Source: Dyella japonica DSM 16301
GTDB lineage: Bacteria; Pseudomonadota; Gammaproteobacteria; Xanthomonadales; Rhodanobacteraceae
Length of the DNA: 61,696 bases
Assembly: GCF_001010355.1 (NCBI RefSeq)
Contig: NZ_JPLA01000045.1
Span: 1-61,696 of the forward strand
Direction: 5' to 3'
Shown: piece by piece, positions 46,354 through 55,864 of the stretch
Position numbering within the stretch: the first letter of the stretch is position 1
Layout: every line of letters starts with the position of its first letter
The notes under the pieces: model-generated
Database searches by the model: none
Told to the model about the DNA's origin: nothing
What the model saw: only the letters and a program-made list of their open reading frames with translations
Translations under genes and position numbers: made by a program

Positions 46354-46658
46354 GGCAATACTCTCTATGTCTGTTGTTATGAAAAGCCGGCGGTTAGGTC
46401 CGACTTCCCGCGGTTACCCGCTGATGAAGCCCTTGGTACAACGGGCTCTTATTGAGCTAGACGGCCAAGCTGGCCGTTTCAGGCGTCTGCAAAATCCGAG
46501 GGTTGAACACTCGTCAGAGCACCAATACCGGCGACCAAAGGTGGTCACCCAAAATCAACGTGCGGTTTTGATACCGCTTAAGCAGCTGGCGAGCGCACTT
46601 GAAGCACGCTCGCCAGTTTGCCGTTACAGCCGGCGGTCGCGAACGACCGCCAAAACAC
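46354..46658. other. 305-bp hairpin-rich gap between rpoA and rplQ
   Basis: No coding frame. Several hairpins lie in tandem: GGCGGTCG/CGACCGCC with a TTCG loop on the transcribed strand (46632-46651), a perfect 10-bp stem CTGGCGAGCG/CGCTCGCCAG (46586-46616), GCGGT/ACCGC (46562-46577) and ACGGCCA/TGGCCGT (46461-46477). A weaker AGCCC/GGGCT stem lies near 46428-46447. None has a T-run, so it looks like a structured untranslated region rather than a terminator. Confidence 0.7.
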
Positions 46659-47657
46659 TTAACCCAGCTGCATGCCGTGGGACAGACCCGGCGGCGGCCA
46701 GTTTTCAAGCTTCATACCGAGCGCGAGACCACGACCACCCAGCACGTCCTTGATTTCGGTCAGGGACTTCTTGCCGAGGTTCGGCGTCTTGAGCAGCTCG
46801 ACTTCCGTCTTCTGCACCAGGTCGCCGATGTAGTAGATGCTCTCGGCCTTCAGGCAGTTAGCCGAACGCACGGTGAGCTCCAGATCGTCGATCGGACGCA
46901 GCAGCAGCGGATCGAAACCGCCCTTCTCCGCCTTGTCGGTGGCGCTCTCGCGACGCGAGAAGTCACCAAACACCGACAGCTGGTCGTTGAGGATTTCAGC
47001 GGCCTTGCGAACCGCATCTTCCGCACCGATGGTGCCGTTGGTTTCGATATCGAGCACAAGCTTGTCGAGGTTGGTGCGCTGCTCAACGCGAGCGGCGTCA
47101 ACTTCGTAGGCAACACGCAGGACCGGCGCGAACGACGCGTCGAGCTGCAGGCGGCCAATCGGACGAGCCTCATCATCCGGATGCTGGCGCGCGCTGGCCG
47201 GCTGGTAGCCGACGCCGCGACGCACCTTCAGGCGCATGTTGAGGGCGATGTCCTTGGTCAGGTGGCAGATCACATGCTCGGGGTTGATGATTTCCACCGA
47301 GTGGTCGACGGCGATGTCGCCGGCGGTGACCACGCCCTTGCCCTTCTTGGACAAGGTCAGGGTGACTTCATCACCCGAATGCTGGCGAATCGCCACGTCC
47401 TTGAGGTTGAGCAGGACTTCAATGACGTCCTCCTGCAGGCCTTCCAGGGTGGTGTACTCGTGCAGCACGCCATCAATTTCCACCTCGACGATGGCAGAGC
47501 CAGGGATCGAGGAGAGCAGCACGCGGCGCAGCGCGTTGCCCAGGGTGTGGCCAAAACCACGCTCGAGCGGCTCGACCACCACCTTGGCGCGGTTGGCTCC
47601 GAGTTGCTCGACGCTGAGGCCGCGAGGGCGCAGCACGCTAGTTGACGAAACTGCCAT
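46659..47657 (-). CDS. rpoA: DNA-directed RNA polymerase subunit alpha
   Basis: Alpha subunit of RNA polymerase. The 332-residue product has the N-terminal dimerisation domain ([20 protein letters not shown] near residue 32) and the C-terminal alphaCTD that binds promoters ([20 protein letters not shown] near residue 270). The ATG has a GGAG site and follows rpsD by 16 bp. A 305-bp structured gap follows its stop before rplQ. Confidence 0.99.
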   Translation of the reverse strand: MAVSSTSVLRPRGLSVEQLGANRAKVVVEPLERGFGHTLGNALRRVLLSSIPGSAIVEVEIDGVLHEYTTLEGLQEDVIEVLLNLKDVAIRQHSGDEVTLTLSKKGKGVVTAGDIAVDHSVEIINPEHVICHLTKDIALNMRLKVRRGVGYQPASARQHPDDEARPIGRLQLDASFAPVLRVAYEVDAARVEQRTNLDKLVLDIETNGTIGAEDAVRKAAEILNDQLSVFGDFSRRESATDKAEKGGFDPLLLRPIDDLELTVRSANCLKAESIYYIGDLVQKTEVELLKTPNLGKKSLTEIKDVLGGRGLALGMKLENWPPPGLSHGMQLG

Positions 47658-47673
47658 GCAGGGCTCCGGTTGA

Positions 47674-48300
47674 TTACTTCGAGTAGAGCTCGACGATCAG
47701 GCTCTCATTGATGTCGGTCGGCAGATCGCCGCGGTCCGGCATCGACTTGAACGTACCTTCGAACTTCTTGCTGTCGACTTCGACCCACTGCGGACGCAGG
47801 TCCATGGTGTCGAACACGGTTGCCGCTTCCTGCACGCGCAGCTGGGTGCGCGCACGCTCGGTCAGTGCAACCGCGTCGCCCGGGCGAACCTGGTACGACG
47901 GGATGTTCACCTTCTTGCCGTTGACCAGCACAGCCTTGTGGCTGACCAGCTGACGGGCCTGGGCGCGGGTGACCGCGAAACCCATGCGGTAAACGACGTT
48001 GTCCAGACGGCTTTCGAGCAGGCGCAGCAGGTTCTCGCCGGTGTTGCCCTTGAGGGTCGACGCCTTGGAGTAGTAGTTGCTGAACTGACGCTCGAGCACG
48101 CCGTAGATGCGCTTGACCTTCTGCTTTTCACGCAGCTGGTTGGCATAGTCGGACATGCGCATGCGCTTGTTGGCGCCATGCTGGCCGGGCTTGTTTTCCA
48201 GCTTGCACTTGGAGTCCAGCGCGCGGGCCGGGCTCTTCAGGCTGAGATCTGCACCCTCACGACGGGCGAGTTTGCAGGTAGCTCCACGATAACGGGCCAT
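47674..48300 (-). CDS. rpsD: 30S ribosomal protein S4
   Basis: Primary 16S-binding protein; in E. coli it also represses the alpha operon. The 208-residue product starts [19 protein letters not shown], and the S4 RNA-binding domain [20 protein letters not shown] lies near residue 93. It lacks the zinc-binding Cys set of some S4 paralogues. A GGAG ribosome site precedes the ATG. Confidence 0.99.
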   Translation of the reverse strand: MARYRGATCKLARREGADLSLKSPARALDSKCKLENKPGQHGANKRMRMSDYANQLREKQKVKRIYGVLERQFSNYYSKASTLKGNTGENLLRLLESRLDNVVYRMGFAVTRAQARQLVSHKAVLVNGKKVNIPSYQVRPGDAVALTERARTQLRVQEAATVFDTMDLRPQWVEVDSKKFEGTFKSMPDRGDLPTDINESLIVELYSK

Positions 48301-48311
48301 GGGTATGCTCC

Positions 48312-48698
48312 TTAGACTCGACGCTTCTTGGGGGGACGGCAGCCGTTATGCGGAATCGGCGTGACGTCGATGATGTTGAGCACCTTGTAGCCCAGCGCGT
48401 TCAGCGAACGCACGGCGGACTCACGACCCGGACCCGGGCCCTTGATGCGCACTTCCACGGTCTTCACACCGTAGTCGCCAGCAGCGCGGCCAGCCTTTTC
48501 GGCGGCAACCTGGGCAGCGAACGGGGTCGACTTACGCGAGCCGCGGAAACCCGCGCCGCCGGCAGTCGCCCACGACAGGGCATTGCCCTGGCGATCGGTG
48601 ATGGTGACGATGGTGTTGTTGAAGGAGGCCTGCACGTGGGCCACGGCATCCGTGACAACGCGCTTGATCTTCTTCTTGGTCTTGACAGGCTTAGCCAT
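48312..48698 (-). CDS. rpsK: 30S ribosomal protein S11
   Basis: Platform protein of the small subunit. The 128-residue product contains the family segment [20 protein letters not shown] near residue 24 and ends with the typical basic tail [16 protein letters not shown]. It lies between rpsM and rpsD in the canonical alpha operon order, 12 bp after rpsM. Confidence 0.99.
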   Translation of the reverse strand: MAKPVKTKKKIKRVVTDAVAHVQASFNNTIVTITDRQGNALSWATAGGAGFRGSRKSTPFAAQVAAEKAGRAAGDYGVKTVEVRIKGPGPGRESAVRSLNALGYKVLNIIDVTPIPHNGCRPPKKRRV

Positions 48699-48710
48699 GT
48701 TCGGAATCCG

Positions 48711-49067
48711 TTACTTCTTGATGGCGCGACGCGGACCCTTACGGGTGCGTGCATTGGTACGCGTGCGCTGGCCGCGCACCGGCAGACCACGGCGGTGACG
48801 CAGACCGCGGTAGCAACCCAGATCCATCAGACGCTTGATGGCAATACCCACCTCGCGACGCAGATCGCCTTCAACGACGTACTTGCTGATTTCGTGGCGG
48901 ATCTTCTCCACCTCGCCTTCACTCAGGGACTTGATCTGGGTGGTGGGAACCACGCCAGCGTCCGCGCAGACCTTCTTGGCCCGGCTGCGGCCGATCCCGT
49001 AAATGCTCTGCAGGCCAACCCAGACATGCTTCTGGACCGGCAAATTGACACCCGCGATGCGCGCCAT
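48711..49067 (-). CDS. rpsM: 30S ribosomal protein S13
   Basis: Small-subunit head protein contacting P-site tRNA and L5. The 118-residue product starts [20 protein letters not shown]. The C-terminal [20 protein letters not shown] is the family signature. The ribosome site is GGAG. The usual gene just before it, rpmJ (L36), is missing; instead a 137-bp gap follows secY. Confidence 0.99.
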   Translation of the reverse strand: MARIAGVNLPVQKHVWVGLQSIYGIGRSRAKKVCADAGVVPTTQIKSLSEGEVEKIRHEISKYVVEGDLRREVGIAIKRLMDLGCYRGLRHRRGLPVRGQRTRTNARTRKGPRRAIKK

Positions 49068-49204
49068 GATGTACTTTCTCCGATGCGTTTCGTGCGCGGT
49101 AAACGCGCAATTCTAACCTTAAACAACCCATTAGGAAAGCCCTGCGGTACCTGGGGTACCGCCGCCCTCCGACTTAGACCAACTTCACACCACCCCAGCA
49201 GCCA
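49068..49204. promoter_or_regulatory. secY-rpsM gap: alpha-operon leader, no rpmJ
   Basis: On the - strand a perfect 8-bp hairpin (GCGGTACC/GGTACCGC, 49144-49162) is followed by a pyrimidine stretch. A possible -10 TAGAAT lies closer to rpsM (about 49113-49118) with a weak TTCCTA -35. No L36 frame exists here. It may be an internal promoter and an autoregulatory leader, but only the hairpin is clear. Confidence 0.45.
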
Positions 49205-50530
49205 TCAGTTGCGGCGGAGGTTGGCCTTCTTCAGCAGGCTTTCGTACTGGTGACTGACCAGGTGCGCCTGCACCTGAGCAGTGAAATCCATCACCACGAC
49301 CACGACGATGAGCAGAGAGGTGCCACCGAAGTAGAACGGGACGTGCCACGCTTTTTGCATAAACGATGGAACCAGGCAGACCAGCACCAGGTACAGCGCG
49401 CCGACACCGGTAAGACGGGTCATCACGTTGTCGATGTAGTCAGCCGTGGAGCGGCCCGGGCGGATGCCCGGAATCAAGGCGCCGGAGCGCTTGAGGTTGT
49501 CCGCCGTCTCCTGGGAGTTGAACACGATCGCCGTATAGAAGAAGGCGAAAGTGATCACCAGCACCGCGAAGACGATGTCGTACAGGGGCTCACCCGGGGT
49601 CAGCGCCTGGGTCAGCTCGGTGATCCAGCGCGACTGGTGGCCCTGGCCGAACCAGGTGGCCGCCGTCGCCGGGAACATCAGCAGACTCGAGGCGAAGATC
49701 GGCGGAATCACACCGGCCATGTTGATCTTGAGCGGCAGGTGCGAGGTCTGGTTCATGTAGGCCCGCTGACCGCCGGAGCGACGCGCGTAGTTCACGGTGA
49801 TGCGCCGCTGGGCGCGCTCCATGAACACCACGAACGCCGTCACCGCGAGGATCAGGCCGACCACCATGAGCATCCGGATCACGGAGAGCTCGCCGTTGTT
49901 GGCCATGGTCAGCGTGTGCGCGACCGCACCCGGCAGACCCGCCACGATACCGGCGAAGATCAGCAGCGAAATACCGTTGCCGATACCGCGCTCGGTGATC
50001 TGCTCACCCAGCCACATCAGGAACATCGTGCCGGCCGTGAGGCCAACGATCGACGCCATGATGAAGCCCATGCCCGGCGTGTAGACCACCGGCGCACCGC
50101 CCGCCGCGACCTGCTTCTGCAGGGCCACCGCGATGCCGAACGCCTGGAAGGCCGCCAGGCCGACCGTGCCAAACCGGGTGTAGGTGGTCATCTTGCGACG
50201 ACCCGACTCACCTTCCTTGCGCAGCGCCTGCAGGCTCGGGATCACCGAACCCATCATCTGCACCACGATGGATGCAGAGATGTAAGGCACCACGCCGAGC
50301 GCGAACACCGAGAAGCGTGCCAGCGAGCCACCCGAGAACATGTTGAACATGTTCATCAGGCCGCCGCCCTGCTCGATCAGGTTCGTCATGGCTTCCGGGT
50401 TGACGCCGGGAACCGGGATGAAGGAACCGAGACGGAAGACGATCAGCGCACCAATCACGAAGAAGATGCGCTGACGCAGTTCCGTCAGCTTGCCGAGCGA
50501 TCCGAGCGATGTGCCCTGGGCTGACGCCAC
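49205..50530 (-). CDS. secY: Protein translocase subunit SecY
   Basis: Channel subunit of the Sec translocon. The 441-residue product has ten membrane segments. It starts with GTG ([20 protein letters not shown]) five bases after the rplO stop, with GGAG inside the end of rplO. The plug and first segments [20 protein letters not shown] and the cytoplasmic loop [20 protein letters not shown] are typical. It is the last gene of the spc part before the alpha group. Confidence 0.99.
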   Translation of the reverse strand: MASAQGTSLGSLGKLTELRQRIFFVIGALIVFRLGSFIPVPGVNPEAMTNLIEQGGGLMNMFNMFSGGSLARFSVFALGVVPYISASIVVQMMGSVIPSLQALRKEGESGRRKMTTYTRFGTVGLAAFQAFGIAVALQKQVAAGGAPVVYTPGMGFIMASIVGLTAGTMFLMWLGEQITERGIGNGISLLIFAGIVAGLPGAVAHTLTMANNGELSVIRMLMVVGLILAVTAFVVFMERAQRRITVNYARRSGGQRAYMNQTSHLPLKINMAGVIPPIFASSLLMFPATAATWFGQGHQSRWITELTQALTPGEPLYDIVFAVLVITFAFFYTAIVFNSQETADNLKRSGALIPGIRPGRSTADYIDNVMTRLTGVGALYLVLVCLVPSFMQKAWHVPFYFGGTSLLIVVVVVMDFTAQVQAHLVSHQYESLLKKANLRRN

Positions 50531-50534
50531 GTGA

Positions 50535-50966
50535 TTACTCCACGCTGCCGCCGGCAGCTTCGATCGCTGCCTTGGCGCCGGCCGTAGCCAGCACGCCCGA
50601 CAGCTTCACGGCGCGGCCGATTTCACCCTTGAGGACAACCTTGACCTTCTTGGCATGGCTGTCGATCAGACCCGCCTGGTGCAGCGCGATCGTGTCGATC
50701 ACGTCAGCCTTCAGGGTGGCCAGCTGGTACAGGAACACTTCCTGGCTTTCTTTCTTCTTCAGCGAGCGGAAGCCAACCTTCGGCAGGCGACGCTGCAGCG
50801 GCATCTGGCCGCCTTCGAAACCGTACTTGTGGGTGCCGCCCGCGCGAGCGTGCTGACCCTTGTGACCGCGACCGGCGGTCTTGCCGAGGCCCGAACCGAT
50901 ACCGCGACCCACGCGAAGGCGGGTCTTGCGGGAGCCGGCGGCCGGCTTGATGTCGTTAAGACGCAT
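50535..50966 (-). CDS. rplO: 50S ribosomal protein L15
   Basis: Late assembly protein of the large subunit. The 143-residue product starts [20 protein letters not shown] and has the Gly-rich [20 protein letters not shown] signature. It ends [16 protein letters not shown] strong GAGGAG site precedes the ATG. It sits between rpmD and secY with gaps of only a few bases. Confidence 0.99.
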   Translation of the reverse strand: MRLNDIKPAAGSRKTRLRVGRGIGSGLGKTAGRGHKGQHARAGGTHKYGFEGGQMPLQRRLPKVGFRSLKKKESQEVFLYQLATLKADVIDTIALHQAGLIDSHAKKVKVVLKGEIGRAVKLSGVLATAGAKAAIEAAGGSVE

Positions 50967-50971
50967 GGTGA

Positions 50972-51169
50972 TTACTCCTCAACCCGCACGAGGTAATAGA
51001 CCGTGTTGATCAGGCCGCGAACCTGCGGGCTGTCCTTCAGTTCACGGACGTCATTGAGCTTGCTCAGGCCGAGCGCCTTCACGCTCAGGCGATGGCGGCT
51101 CTGCACACCGCGCAGGCCCTTGACCAGGCGCACGCGCACGGTGGCGGCGGTTTCGTTGTTCTTAGCCAT
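50972..51169 (-). CDS. rpmD: 50S ribosomal protein L30
   Basis: Small large-subunit protein. The 65-residue product is typical: [20 protein letters not shown] and [20 protein letters not shown]. The ATG at 51169 overlaps the rpsE stop by 8 bp; longer frames run into rpsE and were rejected. It is followed by rplO after 5 bp. Confidence 0.98.
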   Translation of the reverse strand: MAKNNETAATVRVRLVKGLRGVQSRHRLSVKALGLSKLNDVRELKDSPQVRGLINTVYYLVRVEE

Positions 51170-51683
51170 TGCCCAGCACCTCTTCCAGGGTCTTGCCACG
51201 CTTGGCAGCGATCTGCTTCGGCGAGGCAACGGCCTGCAGGCCCTTGATGGTCGCGCGGACCAGGTTGATCGGGTTACGCGAACCGACGGCCTTGGCCAGC
51301 ACGTTCTTCACGCCCACCACTTCCAGCACAGCGCGCATGGCGCCGCCGGCGATCACGCCGGTACCTTCGGAAGCCGGCTGCATGAACACGCGGGCTGCGC
51401 CGTGGTTGGCCTTGATGGCGTACCACAGGGTGCCGTTGTTCAAATCGATGCTCACCATCTGGCGGCGGGCGCGCTCCATGGCCTTGGAGATGGCGACCGG
51501 CACTTCACGCGCCTTGCCATAACCAAAACCCACGCGGCCTTCGCCGTCGCCGACCACGGTCAGCGCAGTGAAGCTCATCTGGCGGCCACCCTTGACGGTC
51601 TTGGCCACGCGGTTAACGGCAATCAGCTTCTCGAGCAGGCCGTCTGAATTTTCGCGATCGGTAGAAGACATGTTTTTTTCCAT
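51162..51683 (-). CDS. rpsE: 30S ribosomal protein S5
   Basis: Small-subunit protein important for decoding fidelity. The 173-residue product contains [20 protein letters not shown] near residue 18 and [20 protein letters not shown] near 50. The start may be ATG 51683 or an ATG four codons later (51671); the ribosome site is weak for both. A gap of about 105 bp with two small hairpins separates it from rplR. It overlaps rpmD by 8 bp. Confidence 0.97.
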   Translation of the reverse strand: MEKNMSSTDRENSDGLLEKLIAVNRVAKTVKGGRQMSFTALTVVGDGEGRVGFGYGKAREVPVAISKAMERARRQMVSIDLNNGTLWYAIKANHGAARVFMQPASEGTGVIAGGAMRAVLEVVGVKNVLAKAVGSRNPINLVRATIKGLQAVASPKQIAAKRGKTLEEVLGNG

Positions 51684-51788
51684 GTGCCCGGCAAACCGGG
51701 ACTTTTACTTGCGGCTGAGCCGCTTGGAGTTGTGGGTACTTCTGTTGGCATCAAGTGCCGGCGGACCGGCACCCGATACCAAGCGGCC
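51684..51788. other. rplR-rpsE gap with small hairpins
   Basis: This gap of 105 bp is long for the spc group. It has a perfect 7-bp hairpin GTGCCGG/CCGGCAC (51757-51774) and a 5-bp GCGGC/GCCGC hairpin (51710-51722). No gene or T-tailed terminator is present. Confidence 0.45.
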
Positions 51789-52148
51789 TTAGAACTTCAG
51801 GCCGGCTTCGCGGGCCGCATCGGCCAGCGCCTTGATGCGACCGTGGTAGCGGAAGCCCGAGCGATCGAACGCCACGGACTCGATACCAGCGGCCAACGCA
51901 CGCTCAGCCACAGCCTTGCCGACAGCGGCGGCAGCGGTGAGGTTCTTCGTGCCCTTCAGACCTTCAGCAACCGACTTCTGCACGGTGGAGGCAGCTGCCA
52001 CCACGTTCAGGCCGTCGGCGGCAAACACCTGTGCGTACAGGTGCTGACCGGTGCGATGCACGGACAGACGCGCCACACCGAGCTTGCGGATGTGGGAGCG
52101 AGTCGACTTGGCGCGACGCAGGCGGGATTCGTTCTTGTTCATCGTCAT
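51789..52148 (-). CDS. rplR: 50S ribosomal protein L18
   Basis: 5S rRNA-binding protein. The 119-residue product has [20 protein letters not shown] near residue 9 and [18 protein letters not shown], and ends [20 protein letters not shown]. Two ATGs lie two codons apart (52148, 52142); the first matches related proteins. AGGA lies just upstream. It lies 83 bp after rplF. Confidence 0.98.
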   Translation of the reverse strand: MTMNKNESRLRRAKSTRSHIRKLGVARLSVHRTGQHLYAQVFAADGLNVVAAASTVQKSVAEGLKGTKNLTAAAAVGKAVAERALAAGIESVAFDRSGFRYHGRIKALADAAREAGLKF

Positions 52149-52231
52149 AGTTCCTAGAAGCGGATCGACAAGCAGCTTTAGCCTTTTTGAAGAGTGCAGC
52201 CATGGATGGCTGCTCTTTCGCGAGGGACCGC

Positions 52232-52759
52232 TTACGCCTTCTTGGCTTCCTTCAGGGTGATCTTCTCGCCGGAGTAGCGCACGCCCTTGCCCTTATAGGG
52301 TTCCGGCGGACGGAAGCCACGGATCTTGGCAGCCACTTCGCCCACGCGCTGCTTGTCCGAACCCTTGATGAGGATTTCGGTCTGCGTCGGGGTTTCGATG
52401 GTGATGCCTTCCGGCGCTTCGAACACCACCGGGTGCGAAAAGCCCAGGGCGATGTTCAGCGACTTGCCGGCCATCGAGGCACGGTAGCCCACGCCGACCA
52501 GCTCGAGCTTGCGCTCGTAACCGTCGGACACGCCCTTGACCATGTTGGCCAGCAGCGCGCGCAGGGTGCCGCCGAACTTGTCGTCCGCGCCTTCGGCGAG
52601 AACGATGTTGGCAACGCCGTTATCGATATTGATCGAGGCGCCCGGCAGGTGATGGATCGCCAGGGTGCCCTTCGGGCCCTTGACGGAAATGCCGGTGGCG
52701 TCGGACTTGACTTCAACGCCCTTGGGCAGGTTGATCGGTTTCTTGGCTACGCGGGACAT
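52232..52759 (-). CDS. rplF: 50S ribosomal protein L6
   Basis: Large-subunit protein near the GTPase-associated centre. The 175-residue product starts [20 protein letters not shown] and ends with the family motif [18 protein letters not shown]. The ATG at 52759 is preceded by AGGAG. It follows rpsH by 10 bp. Confidence 0.99.
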   Translation of the reverse strand: MSRVAKKPINLPKGVEVKSDATGISVKGPKGTLAIHHLPGASINIDNGVANIVLAEGADDKFGGTLRALLANMVKGVSDGYERKLELVGVGYRASMAGKSLNIALGFSHPVVFEAPEGITIETPTQTEILIKGSDKQRVGEVAAKIRGFRPPEPYKGKGVRYSGEKITLKEAKKA

Positions 52760-52769
52760 CGTCGGCTCC

Positions 52770-53165
52770 TTATGCGACCTGGCCGATGACTTCGCCGCCC
52801 AGACCCTTGGCACGGGCCTGCGCGTCGGTCAGCAGACCGGCGGAAGTCGAGATGATCGAGATACCCAGGCCACCGAGGACCTTCGGCAGCTCGTCCTTGC
52901 CGCGGTAGACGCGGAGACCGGAACGGCTGACACGGGCAATGGTTTCGATAGCCGGACGGCCTTCGAAATACTTGAGCTTGATCTCGAGCACCGGCTTGCC
53001 TTCCACGGAGGAGGCCTTGGCGTCGAGGATATAGCCCTCATTCTTGAGAAGGTTGGCGATGGCCACCTTCAGCTTCGACGACGGCATGTTTACGGTCTGC
53101 TTGCCCGTGAGCTGGGCATTGCGGATGCGCGTAAACAGATCGGCGATGGGATCAGTCATGCTCAT
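52770..53165 (-). CDS. rpsH: 30S ribosomal protein S8
   Basis: 16S central domain-binding protein; in E. coli it also represses the spc operon at a site in rplE mRNA. The 131-residue product starts [20 protein letters not shown] and ends with [25 protein letters not shown] lies seven bases before the ATG. A 220-bp gap, with an internal promoter and hairpins, precedes it. Confidence 0.98.
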   Translation of the reverse strand: MSMTDPIADLFTRIRNAQLTGKQTVNMPSSKLKVAIANLLKNEGYILDAKASSVEGKPVLEIKLKYFEGRPAIETIARVSRSGLRVYRGKDELPKVLGGLGISIISTSAGLLTDAQARAKGLGGEVIGQVA

Positions 53166-53260
53166 GAAAACATCCTTCAGAGTGCACCGATATCCGAAAA
53201 ACCGGAAATCAATTCAATTGTGAGCCGGCACAGTGCCGACCTGCGGAACGCAGACCGACG

Positions 53261-53289
53261 ACTATAACAGCTTTTTCCGACTTTGCGAA
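53261..53289 (-). promoter_or_regulatory. Internal promoter upstream of rpsH
   Basis: On the - strand, TTCGCA (53289-53284) and TATAGT (53266-53261) have a 17-bp spacer. They match consensus at four and five of six positions. The predicted start is near 53254, giving a leader of about 90 nt with two small hairpins before rpsH. Confidence 0.55.
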
Positions 53290-53313
53290 CATCAGCGCAT
53301 AAATCGCGCCAAC

Positions 53314-53337
53314 GGCGGCAGGCTGACGCCTACCGCC
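53314..53337 (-). other. Strong hairpin after rpsN
   Basis: On the - strand GGCGGTAGGC pairs with GCCTGCCGCC across GTCA, 10 bp with one G-U pair. No T-run follows. It lies 48 bp after the rpsN stop and just upstream of the promoter for rpsH, so it may be an RNA processing site or weak attenuator. Confidence 0.6.
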
Positions 53338-53385
53338 GCATCGAACGCCAACGGGCCGAAACCCGTCAACGCCCTGTTTGGGGTA

Positions 53386-53691
53386 TTACCAGCTGGCCTT
53401 GCGCAGGCCAGGCACGTCACCACGCATGGTGGCTTCGCGCAGCTTGTTGCGGCCCAGGCCGAACTTCTGATACACGGCGCGCGGACGGCCGGTCAGAGCA
53501 CAGCGGGTGCGCTGGCGAGACGGGCTCGCGTCGCGCGGCAGCTTCTGCAGCTTGGTCTGGGCTTCCATCTTCTCGTCATACGAGGCGCTGGGGCTCAGCA
53601 CGATCGCCTTCAGTTCGGCGCGCTTGGCGGCGTACTTCTTGACGAGCTTGGTCCGCTTGATATCGCGGTTGACCATCGAGGTCTTTGCCAT
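53386..53691 (-). CDS. rpsN: 30S ribosomal protein S14
   Basis: Small-subunit protein of the Cys-poor, zinc-independent long type. The 101-residue product starts [20 protein letters not shown] and ends [20 protein letters not shown] before W. The ATG at 53691 is 22 bp after rplE. It is the last gene before the internal promoter and long gap in front of rpsH. Confidence 0.98.
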   Translation of the reverse strand: MAKTSMVNRDIKRTKLVKKYAAKRAELKAIVLSPSASYDEKMEAQTKLQKLPRDASPSRQRTRCALTGRPRAVYQKFGLGRNKLREATMRGDVPGLRKASW

Positions 53692-53713
53692 GGATAGATA
53701 TCTCTCGCGTGTA

Positions 53714-54256
53714 TCAGTTGCGGAACGGGAAGCTGAAGGCTTCCAGCAGCGCTTTGGCCTCGTCGTCCGACTTGGCGGTGGTGGTGATGGAGATATCCAT
53801 ACCACGCATCGCGTCGACGGCGTCGAAGTCGATTTCCGGGAAGATGATCTGCTCTTTGATGCCGAAGTTGTAGTTACCGCGGCCGTCAAAAGCGCGACCC
53901 GACACACCACGGAAGTCGCGCGTACGCGGCAGCGAGATGTTGATCAGGCGATCGAGGAATTCCCACATCTGCGCGCGGCGCAGGGTGACCTTACAGCCGA
54001 TCGGCCAGCCGTCGCGGATCTTGAACGAGGCAACCGACACGCGGGCCTTGGTCTGGATCGGCTTCTGGCCGGAGATCTTGGCCATGTCGGCCACGGCGTT
54101 CTCGAGCACTTTCTTGTTGCCCGCCGCTTCGCCCACGCCCATGTTCAGCGTGATCTTGGTGATGCGGGGAACCTGCATCACGTTCTGGTAACCAAAACGC
54201 TCGGTGAGCTTCTGGATGACCTGGTCTTTGTAAAAGGTTTCGAGACGCGTCGTCAT
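53714..54256 (-). CDS. rplE: 50S ribosomal protein L5
   Basis: 5S rRNA-binding protein of the central protuberance. The 180-residue product starts [20 protein letters not shown] and has [20 protein letters not shown]. It ends [17 protein letters not shown]. The ATG at 54256 lies 10 bp after rplX. This is the region where E. coli S8 represses translation. Confidence 0.99.
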   Translation of the reverse strand: MTTRLETFYKDQVIQKLTERFGYQNVMQVPRITKITLNMGVGEAAGNKKVLENAVADMAKISGQKPIQTKARVSVASFKIRDGWPIGCKVTLRRAQMWEFLDRLINISLPRTRDFRGVSGRAFDGRGNYNFGIKEQIIFPEIDFDAVDAMRGMDISITTTAKSDDEAKALLEAFSFPFRN

Positions 54257-54266
54257 GATTGATTCC

Positions 54267-54581
54267 TTACGCGTCCACAACTTCGCCGGAGGACTTGAAC
54301 ACGCGCACCTTACGCCCATCAGAGAGCGTCTTGGCGCCAACGCGTTCACCCTTGCCCGTGGCGGAGTTGAACAGCTGGACGTTGGAGATGTGGATCGAAG
54401 CCTCACGCTCGACGATGCCGCCAGCCTGGTTGGCCTGCGGGTTCGGCTTGGTGTGACGCTTGACCAGGTTCACGTTGGAGACGAACACACGCTCGCCGTC
54501 AACGCGCAGCACGTCGCCGCGCTGACCCTTGTTTTTGCCGGTGATCACGAGGACCTGATCACCCTTGCGGATACGGTTCAT
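54267..54581 (-). CDS. rplX: 50S ribosomal protein L24
   Basis: Assembly-initiating protein with a KOW motif. The 104-residue product starts [20 protein letters not shown] and ends [12 protein letters not shown]. It follows rplN by 14 bp and precedes rplE by 10 bp in the canonical order. Confidence 0.99.
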   Translation of the reverse strand: MNRIRKGDQVLVITGKNKGQRGDVLRVDGERVFVSNVNLVKRHTKPNPQANQAGGIVEREASIHISNVQLFNSATGKGERVGAKTLSDGRKVRVFKSSGEVVDA

Positions 54582-54595
54582 GGTCTAGTCTCCGC

Positions 54596-54964
54596 TCAGA
54601 GCACTTCGGGCGCGAGGGAGACGATCTTCATGAACTTCTCGCTGCGCAGCTCGCGAGTGACCGGCCCGAAGATACGGGTGCCAATCGGCTCGAGCTTATT
54701 GTTGAGGAGGACCGCTGCGTTGCCGTCGAAACGGATCAGCGAGCCATCGGGACGGCGCACACCCTTGGCGGTACGAACCACCACGGCGTTGTACACCTCG
54801 CCCTTCTTCACCTTGCCGCGGGGGATGGCATCTTTCACGGTGACCTTGATTACGTCACCGATCGCGGCGTAACGGCGCTTGGAGCCGCCGAGCACCTTGA
54901 TGCACATCAGTTCGCGGGCACCGCTGTTGTCGGCCGCGGAAAGCGTGCTTTGCATCTGGATCAT
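54596..54964 (-). CDS. rplN: 50S ribosomal protein L14
   Basis: Large-subunit protein facing the small subunit. The 122-residue product starts [20 protein letters not shown] and has [20 protein letters not shown]. It ends [12 protein letters not shown]. It begins the spc group; a 14-bp gap separates it from rpsQ of the S10 group, so there is no sign of a separate spc promoter here. Confidence 0.99.
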   Translation of the reverse strand: MIQMQSTLSAADNSGARELMCIKVLGGSKRRYAAIGDVIKVTVKDAIPRGKVKKGEVYNAVVVRTAKGVRRPDGSLIRFDGNAAVLLNNKLEPIGTRIFGPVTRELRSEKFMKIVSLAPEVL

Positions 54965-54978
54965 GTCTGCACCCTCCC

Positions 54979-55239
54979 TTAGACGTTAGCGCGCGTGATG
55001 ATTTCGACCACGCGGTGATGCTTGGTCTTGGACAAGGGACGGCATTCTGCAATGCGGACCAGGTCGCCCTCGTTCGCGCCCAGGTCGTCCTGTGCGTGAA
55101 GCTTGGTCGAACGACGGATGATCTTGCCGATCAGCGGATGCTGTTCCTGGCGCTCGATCAGGACCGTCACGGTCTTGTCCATCTTGTTACTGATGACGCG
55201 GCCCTCGAGGGTGCGCGTCTGCTTTTGGTTGTCGCTCAT
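54979..55239 (-). CDS. rpsQ: 30S ribosomal protein S17
   Basis: 16S-binding OB-fold protein. The 86-residue product has [20 protein letters not shown] and [20 protein letters not shown], then [16 protein letters not shown]. It follows rpmC by 12 bp. Confidence 0.99.
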   Translation of the reverse strand: MSDNQKQTRTLEGRVISNKMDKTVTVLIERQEQHPLIGKIIRRSTKLHAQDDLGANEGDLVRIAECRPLSKTKHHRVVEIITRANV

Positions 55240-55251
55240 ATCAGCCGTCCC

Positions 55252-55437
55252 TTACTTCTTTCCGCCGAGCACGAACTTCGTGCGGGCGATGTCGCGCCGA
55301 ACGCGGCGCAGCTGGTGCGGCTGATTGAGCTGGCCGGTGCCCTTCTGCATGCGCAGATTGAACTGCTCCTTGCGGAGGTCCAGCAGATGCTTGTTCAGCT
55401 CGTCGGCCGACTTGGTGGTCAAATCTTTGATGGCCAT
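55252..55437 (-). CDS. rpmC: 50S ribosomal protein L29
   Basis: Small two-helix protein at the tunnel exit. The 61-residue product starts [20 protein letters not shown] and has [20 protein letters not shown]. It follows the rplP stop by one base. Confidence 0.99.
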   Translation of the reverse strand: MAIKDLTTKSADELNKHLLDLRKEQFNLRMQKGTGQLNQPHQLRRVRRDIARTKFVLGGKK

Positions 55438-55438
55438 A

Positions 55439-55852
55439 TCACATCACCGCCCGGGTCACGAATTGGGTCTGGACCGAGAGCTTGGCAGCGGCCAGGCGGA
55501 ACGCCTCGCGTGCCGTCGCCTCGTCGATACCCTCGATTTCATAAAGCATGCGGCCCGGCTGGATCGGAGCGACCCAGTATTCGACGCCACCCTTACCGGC
55601 ACCCATTCGAACTTCGATGGGCTTCTTGGTGATGGGCTTGTCCGGGTACACGCGGATCCACAGCTTGCCGCCGCGCTTCACAAAACGGGTGATGCAACGA
55701 CGACCGGCTTCGATCTGACGAGCGGTCAGGGCGCCAAAGGTGGTTGCCTTCAGACCGAACTCGCCAAAGCTGACGAGGTTCGACGAGAAAGCCAGACCAT
55801 CGTTACGGCCCTTGAACTGCTTACGGTATTTGGTTCGCTTAGGTTGCAGCAT
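55439..55852 (-). CDS. rplP: 50S ribosomal protein L16
   Basis: A-site-facing large-subunit protein. The 137-residue product starts [20 protein letters not shown], with [20 protein letters not shown] near residue 29. It follows rpsC by 12 bp. Confidence 0.99.
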   Translation of the reverse strand: MLQPKRTKYRKQFKGRNDGLAFSSNLVSFGEFGLKATTFGALTARQIEAGRRCITRFVKRGGKLWIRVYPDKPITKKPIEVRMGAGKGGVEYWVAPIQPGRMLYEIEGIDEATAREAFRLAAAKLSVQTQFVTRAVM

Positions 55853-55864
55853 GGCAACTCTCCC

